From positions 1 through 64,000 of the forward strand of contig CACJJL010000003.1 in assembly GCA_902593735.1 (NCBI GenBank): a stretch of DNA of 64,000 bases. Reading direction: 5' to 3'. The DNA comes from an uncultured SAR116 cluster alpha proteobacterium. Lineage in GTDB: Bacteria; Pseudomonadota; Alphaproteobacteria; Puniceispirillales; Marisalimonadaceae. Shown piece after piece: positions 58,978 through 64,000 of this stretch. A program made the position numbers and the translations under genes. The notes under the pieces are model-generated. The model was not told the DNA's origin. It made no database searches and saw only the letters and a program-made list of their open reading frames with translations. How positions within the stretch are numbered: position 1 is the stretch's first letter; every line of letters begins with the position of its first letter.

Positions 58978-61152
58978 TTATTTATTGCTTAAACGATTAA
59001 CACCATCCCATAAATCAGGATTCCAACCTTCTTTTATGATTTTTTTACATCTATTAATAAATATTTCTGCTACCTTATCATCAGGATTAATCTTATTGAT
59101 TCTTGAAAATAATTTTAGTGAATTTTCAAAATTATGTTTAAAATAGCTTTTGATGGCTTTTTTAAAATCGTTTAAAGTTTCAATTTTTAATTTTTTTAAT
59201 TTTTCAAGATCTGAATCAAAAACTTCAAAAATTTTTATAGCTTTATTTTTTCCTTTTACGGCTACAAGATCTATAAATCTAATGGCGAATAAATCTTTAT
59301 TAATATTTTTATAAGTTTCTTCTGAAATAATAATGCCAGCTTTATAATTTTTTGTTAACCCTTCTAGTCGTGAGGCTAAATTGACAGCATCACTGATTAC
59401 TGATCCTTCCATTCTATTTGTTTCACCTAGTGTACCCAACATCATTTCTCCAGTATTAATCCCTATTCCAATATTAATGTTATGAGTTTTATTTTTAAAA
59501 GAACTAGCATTATATTGAATTAAATATTTTTGCATTTCTATTGCTGCTTTTACAGCGTCGTTTGCAGAATTCTTAAACAAAGCCATAACACCATCTCCCA
59601 TAAATTTATCAATGTATCCTTTATTTTCTCTTATAATTGGGCTCATTTGATTTAAATAGGAATTTAAAAAAGAAAAATTCTCCCTAGGCGTCATTTTCTC
59701 AGATATGGATGTAAAGGATCTTATATCTGAAAATAATATACTCATTTTTACGTTTACTTGATCACCTAATGAGACGTCTAAAATACTATTTTTCCCAAGA
59801 TTTTTGAGTAATTCAGATGGAACAAATCTTTGGTAAGCTTCAGTTAATTTTACTTGTTGTTGAAGTGCTAATAATTTCATATCATTTAATTGCTGAGCGA
59901 CAGCAAAACCAAAAGTGATAAACATCCCTAGAAATAAAATTCCAACAGCAGAATTTATTATTAACCAAGTGATCCAATTAAAATCATAAAACAAATAAGC
60001 TATACCCGAAATTGGTGCCGACAAAAAAGGAAGTGCAAAGGATATACATAAATATTTTGCATACTTACTTCCTTTTTTCCAAAGATGAAATGATACAACA
60101 GCTGAAGTTAGTAATAATATGACAAAAGGTATAAATAAATATTTTGGCTTAACTAGACCCGGCCCATTCATGTCAGGCGGATAAAGATTTAAATCAAGAT
60201 AAGGAACGCTTGGCCAAAATAAAGACGAATAAAAATTTAAAACAAACATTAAAATATAGAAAATTATAACTGATAGAAATATTTTGTTAAGCAATGGGTA
60301 ATTCAATTTTAAGTTTAGAGACTGTCTAAAAAATTGAAGTAACAACAAAAATAAAAAAGAAATTAAACTTAAAGAAAATTCACTTGCATATAACCACGAA
60401 GTTATACCAATAATCCTTCCAACAACTAAATTTGTAATGGAAAGAAAAGAAATTTGAAAGAGGCTAAGTGACAGCCATAAATAATTTCCCTTAGAAACGA
60501 TAAAAATAAATAAATAATAAATAGCAAAAGTTATTGCTATTGCAAATGTTGCAATATTTGCTGCAATTTTAACAAATTGATGGGTTCGAATATTTTCCCA
60601 AGTACTTACGGTCATTCGATGTAAGCTGTCTCTACCCATATATCTATCAAATGGTTTTTTTCTAAAAAAACTGTAAACTTGAGCAATTTCATTCGATTTA
60701 ATAGAAAGTTTATAACTTGTTCTTATCCTTTTATCATCAATCCAATTGTCAAATTTCTCTCTCCAGTGAGGGTATTCAATGATTCCATTAATATTGTGAA
60801 TAAAAACTTTTTTTTCATTATTGTAACTATAGTTAATTCCAATACTATCTTTTTTAGTATTGTTTAAGATACTAAAACGAACCCAATAACCGTTAACAAA
60901 TGATTGATCATCATCTAAAGTCTTTTTCCACTCTAAGTCAGATAAAGTTTTAAAAGAAACATTTTCATCAAATCCCTCAGCAAATTCTAAATATTTTTTT
61001 GGAATTGTATCAAAAGTATTTAAATCTAAGATATAGTAGGGAGTAAATTTACTATTTGAATCGGCAAAAACTTTTTCAAAATTTATTAAAAAAATGCTTA
61101 AAAAAAATAGTAAAGAATAAATTTTTACTTTTTGTTTCAAACAATTAACCAA
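58978..61152 (-). CDS. Multi-pass membrane class III adenylate cyclase
   Basis: A 724-residue protein: signal peptide (1-30), a periplasmic 7TMR-DISMED2-like sensor (about 31-195, with NGYWVRFSILNNT), about seven membrane helices (195-420), and a class III cyclase (about 465-640). Metal aspartates are Asp476 (FSDIRSF) and Asp520 (MGDGVMALF). Lys516 and the Asp of ISDAVNLASR occupy the base-specifying positions, so ATP is the likely substrate. A C-terminal helical tail follows. Likely an envelope sensor making cAMP; ligand unknown. Confidence 0.88.
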   Translation of the reverse strand: MVNCLKQKVKIYSLLFFLSIFLINFEKVFADSNSKFTPYYILDLNTFDTIPKKYLEFAEGFDENVSFKTLSDLEWKKTLDDDQSFVNGYWVRFSILNNTKKDSIGINYSYNNEKKVFIHNINGIIEYPHWREKFDNWIDDKRIRTSYKLSIKSNEIAQVYSFFRKKPFDRYMGRDSLHRMTVSTWENIRTHQFVKIAANIATFAIAITFAIYYLFIFIVSKGNYLWLSLSLFQISFLSITNLVVGRIIGITSWLYASEFSLSLISFLFLLLLQFFRQSLNLKLNYPLLNKIFLSVIIFYILMFVLNFYSSLFWPSVPYLDLNLYPPDMNGPGLVKPKYLFIPFVILLLTSAVVSFHLWKKGSKYAKYLCISFALPFLSAPISGIAYLFYDFNWITWLIINSAVGILFLGMFITFGFAVAQQLNDMKLLALQQQVKLTEAYQRFVPSELLKNLGKNSILDVSLGDQVNVKMSILFSDIRSFTSISEKMTPRENFSFLNSYLNQMSPIIRENKGYIDKFMGDGVMALFKNSANDAVKAAIEMQKYLIQYNASSFKNKTHNINIGIGINTGEMMLGTLGETNRMEGSVISDAVNLASRLEGLTKNYKAGIIISEETYKNINKDLFAIRFIDLVAVKGKNKAIKIFEVFDSDLEKLKKLKIETLNDFKKAIKSYFKHNFENSLKLFSRINKINPDDKVAEIFINRCKKIIKEGWNPDLWDGVNRLSNK

Positions 61153-61205
61153 TCAATTAAGTTAAACAAGAATTTTTCTCTATATCTTAAAAATTTGAAC
61201 CTGAA

Positions 61206-63998
61206 TTAAAAATGTGCTGATAAACTATTTTGATTTTTTTCTAATGGTGGTGCAAATTTAGTAAGATCAATACCTTCAACAGCTATTTTATACTCATCTA
61301 TAGTTGGGGTTCTTCCCAAAATCGCTGAAAGAACAACAACTGGTGTTGATGCAAGCAGTGACTCTCCTTTTTTTTCTTGGGAGTCTTCAACTACTCTTCC
61401 TTGAAATAGTCTAGTTGAAGTAGCTAACACTGTGTCACCCTTTGCAGCTTTTTCTTGATTGCCCATGCAAAGATTACATCCTGGCCTTTCAAGGTAAAGA
61501 ATATTTTCATATTCAAGACGAGCTGATTTCTTAGGATTTTTATCATCAAATTCAAAACCTGAATATTTTTGTAATATACTCCAGTCACCTTCCTCCTTAA
61601 GTTCATCAATTATATTATAAGTTGGAGCTGCTACAACTAAGGGTGCCTTAAACCTTACCTGGCCCGAAGCTTTTTCAAGATTACGAAGCATTTGTGCGAC
61701 AATTTTTACATCGCCTTTATGTACCATACAAGAGCCGACAAAACCTAAATCTACTTTTTTTTCAGCATTGTAATAAGAAATTGGTCTAATTGTATCATGT
61801 GTATATCTCTTTGACACGTCTGAATTATTAACATCTGGATCAGCAATCATTGGTTCATCTATTAAGTCTAAATCAACTTCAACTTCTGCAGAATACTTCG
61901 CATTTACATCAGGTCTTAAGGCAGGCTTTTCACCAGATTTAATTTCTGAAATTCTTTTTTCTGCAATGCCTATTAATTTATTAAGCATTTTATTTTCGTT
62001 TTCCATTCCCTTATCTATCATGACCTGTATTCTGTCTTTAGCAATTTCTAGTGACTTAATTAGTGTTGCATCCTCTGAAATACATATTGATGCCTTTGCT
62101 TTCATTTCAGCAGTCCAATCGGTAAAAGTAAAAGCTTGGTCAGCAAGAAGAGTTCCCAAATGAACTTCAATAATTTTTCCTTGAAATACATTATCGCCAA
62201 ACTGCTTAAGCATCTGGGCTTGTGTAGCGTGAACTACATCTCTGAAGTCCATATGATAACCCATTTTGCCCTTAAATGTCACTTTGACTGACTCCGGTAT
62301 TGGCATAGTTGCCTCACCAGTTGCCAAGGCCAAAGCAACAGTCCCAGAGTCTGCTCCGAACGCTACACCTTTTGACATCCTAGTATGAGAGTCACCACCA
62401 ATAATAATTGACCAATCATCAACAGTTATATCATTCAATACTTTATGGATAACATCAGTCATTGAATGATAAGAATCTTTTGGGTCACGCGCAGTAATGA
62501 GACCAAATTTATGCATAAATTTCATTAGTCTTGGGGTATTTTCCTGAGCTTTAAAATCCCAAACTGAAGCTGTATGACATCCTGATTGATAAGCCCCGTC
62601 TACGGTCGGCGAAATTACAGTTGCTGCCATTGCCTCTAATTCTTGTGATGTCATTAAACCTGTAGTATCTTGTGATCCAACAATATTTACTTTTACTCTT
62701 ACATCAGAGCCAGCGTGTAAAAGCACATCCTCTTCTACACCTACAGCATTGGCGTTAAATATCTTCTCGACAGCTGTAAATCCTTGCCCTTCATTATAAA
62801 TTTGTTTTGAAGGTGCAAAAGCAGATTTTAATTCGACATTTAGAACCTTACAGGCAAAACTTTGCAATTTTTTTCCGAAAACAATTGCATAGGATCCACC
62901 TGCTTTCATGAATTCTTGTTTTTGAGGTGAAAACGAAGATGATAAATCAACTAATTCTTTCTCTCCTGTTTCATCAAAAAGTTTTTTCTTTTTTGTGTTA
63001 ATTTTTAATACTGTACCAGTATCTACACTATATTTTTGTTCAAGAACTGGATTTTCATCATTATTAATTATTGGATTACCATCTGTATCAAGTTTTTTTA
63101 CCCAATTTTTCAGGTCTACACCTATTCCTCCTGTAACTCCCACAGTAGTTAAAAATATTGGAGAGATACCATTTGTTCCAGCAACAATAGGTGCAATATT
63201 TACAAACGGCACATAAGGACTTGCTTGCTTTCCTGTCCATAAGGCAACATTATTAACACCAGACATTCGTGATGATCCAACACCCATAGTGCCCTTTTCT
63301 GCGATTAACATTATACGTTTATCTGGATGTTGCTTTTTTAATTCAGTAATTTCCAATTGGGCTTTTTCTGAAATCATACATTTCCCATGTAGCTCTCGAT
63401 CAGATCTAGAATGTGCCTGATTTCCAGGTGATAACAAATCCGTAGAAATATCACCCTCTGCCGCAACGTAAGTTACAACTTTTACCTCTTCTTCAATTTC
63501 TGGAAGTTTAGTAAAAAATTCAGCATTAGAATAACTTTTTAGAATATCTTCTGCAATTTTGTTTCCATCTTTGTAAGCATTTTCTAATCTAGAAGTGTCA
63601 ACCTCATATAAAAATACTTGGGTTTTTAAAACTTCAGCTGCTTCAAATGCGGTAGATTTATTATCGCTTAGAGCTAAATCAAGAAGAACTTCTATAGACG
63701 GACCACCTTTCATATGAGATAATAATTCAAAAGCAAATGATGGTTTTATTTCATCAACCATTGTACTTTCTAAAATTATCTCTTTTAGAAATTTAGACTT
63801 TTCCAAAGCGGCTGACGTTGTTCCAGGAATAGTGTTGTAAATCAGAAAATCAATAGAGTTTTTTCTATGTTTATTATTAGGATCCTTTATTTGTGAAATT
63901 ATTTCTTTGAGCAATTCACCATCTTCAATTGGTTTAGGTTTCAAGCCCTCATGTTTTCGATTTTCTATTTGTGTCAAATAATCTGAATATAAGCTCAT
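61206..63998 (-). CDS. acnB: Aconitate hydratase B
   Basis: A complete 930-residue AcnB with the N-terminal HEAT-like domain (residues 1-160), followed by the swivel domain and the iron-sulfur domain. Cluster cysteines are visible in FVGSCMVHKG and GCNLCMGNQEK. It interconverts citrate and isocitrate in the TCA cycle; AcnB in E. coli is also an iron-sensing RNA-binding protein. The ATG at 63998 is just inside the window. Upstream context is unknown. Confidence 0.97.
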   Translation of the reverse strand: MSLYSDYLTQIENRKHEGLKPKPIEDGELLKEIISQIKDPNNKHRKNSIDFLIYNTIPGTTSAALEKSKFLKEIILESTMVDEIKPSFAFELLSHMKGGPSIEVLLDLALSDNKSTAFEAAEVLKTQVFLYEVDTSRLENAYKDGNKIAEDILKSYSNAEFFTKLPEIEEEVKVVTYVAAEGDISTDLLSPGNQAHSRSDRELHGKCMISEKAQLEITELKKQHPDKRIMLIAEKGTMGVGSSRMSGVNNVALWTGKQASPYVPFVNIAPIVAGTNGISPIFLTTVGVTGGIGVDLKNWVKKLDTDGNPIINNDENPVLEQKYSVDTGTVLKINTKKKKLFDETGEKELVDLSSSFSPQKQEFMKAGGSYAIVFGKKLQSFACKVLNVELKSAFAPSKQIYNEGQGFTAVEKIFNANAVGVEEDVLLHAGSDVRVKVNIVGSQDTTGLMTSQELEAMAATVISPTVDGAYQSGCHTASVWDFKAQENTPRLMKFMHKFGLITARDPKDSYHSMTDVIHKVLNDITVDDWSIIIGGDSHTRMSKGVAFGADSGTVALALATGEATMPIPESVKVTFKGKMGYHMDFRDVVHATQAQMLKQFGDNVFQGKIIEVHLGTLLADQAFTFTDWTAEMKAKASICISEDATLIKSLEIAKDRIQVMIDKGMENENKMLNKLIGIAEKRISEIKSGEKPALRPDVNAKYSAEVEVDLDLIDEPMIADPDVNNSDVSKRYTHDTIRPISYYNAEKKVDLGFVGSCMVHKGDVKIVAQMLRNLEKASGQVRFKAPLVVAAPTYNIIDELKEEGDWSILQKYSGFEFDDKNPKKSARLEYENILYLERPGCNLCMGNQEKAAKGDTVLATSTRLFQGRVVEDSQEKKGESLLASTPVVVLSAILGRTPTIDEYKIAVEGIDLTKFAPPLEKNQNSLSAHF

Positions 63999-64000
63999 AA

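Noticed and set aside
58978-61152. Guanylate cyclase or a diguanylate cyclase
   Set aside because: No GGDEF motif; the base-specifying Lys and Asp fit adenylate rather than guanylate cyclases.

Overview
The window is AT-rich (roughly 30% G+C by eye) and very densely coded: 62 protein genes, no rRNA, no tRNA, no CRISPR array and no insertion sequence that I can see. The gene order is alphaproteobacterial: a split F0 cluster atpI-atpB-atpE-atpF'-atpF; ispH-thrB-rnhA-peroxiredoxin; cox2-cox1-ctaB-coxF-cox11-cox3-surf1-thrC-M16; ubiA divergent from rsmE and next to gshA; ribF-ileS-lspA-DUF3035-mutL. Together with overlapping genes, very short intergenic gaps and a blue-type proteorhodopsin, this suggests a streamlined marine surface-water alphaproteobacterium (a SAR11/HIMB59/AEGEAN-169-like lifestyle). 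The exact lineage cannot be fixed from the sequence alone.

Layout. 1-1.2 kb: C-terminal part of SMC. 1.3-3.8 kb: F0 ATP synthase genes on +. 3.8-9.2 kb: orphan lipoprotein, ispH, thrB, rnhA, peroxiredoxin, DsbD/ScsB-like reductase. 9.3-18.3 kb: YqgE, then a long minus-strand operon for the aa3-type cytochrome oxidase, ending in thrC and an M16 peptidase. 18.6-23.2 kb: tldD, gshA, rsmE, ubiA. 23.2-28.4 kb: phototrophy cluster on the minus strand: proteorhodopsin, a perfect intrinsic terminator, then crtI-crtB-crtY-blh. 28.4-28.7 kb: the longest non-coding stretch, upstream of proteorhodopsin. 28.7-32.6 kb: an unknown GGCT-like protein, argC, pmbA (tldE), a tyrosine-phosphatase-like gene. 32.6-38.4 kb: lipid A/Kdo and envelope genes (msbA-like, DUF374 acyltransferase, waaA, lpxK, lpxL-like). 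38.4-49.6 kb: xseA, purD, tadA, rluB-like, rsmD, mutL, a BamF-like lipoprotein, lspA, ileS, ribF. 49.8-61.2 kb: a more accessory stretch with MscS channel, ChaC, GMC oxidoreductase, TauD-type dioxygenase, a GGCT fusion protein, DjlA-like protein, VOC protein, HAD hydrolase, a DSD1-type PLP enzyme, a metallo-beta-lactamase-fold lipoprotein and a multi-pass adenylate cyclase. 61.2-64 kb: complete acnB.

How it fits together. Proteorhodopsin and cytochrome oxidase both build the proton motive force used by the F0F1 ATP synthase. crtI-crtB-crtY-blh makes retinal from GGPP, but crtE is absent here. The only two strong hairpins followed by T-runs that I see lie just after atpE and just after the proteorhodopsin gene, two small membrane proteins needed in high copy, while most convergent genes have no room for a terminator. 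The most distinctive parts are the blue-tuned rhodopsin with its 362-base upstream region (containing a Fur-box-like 19-mer), the overlooked 46-residue coxF gene, three separate gamma-glutamylcyclotransferase-like proteins, and the accessory cluster at 50-61 kb.
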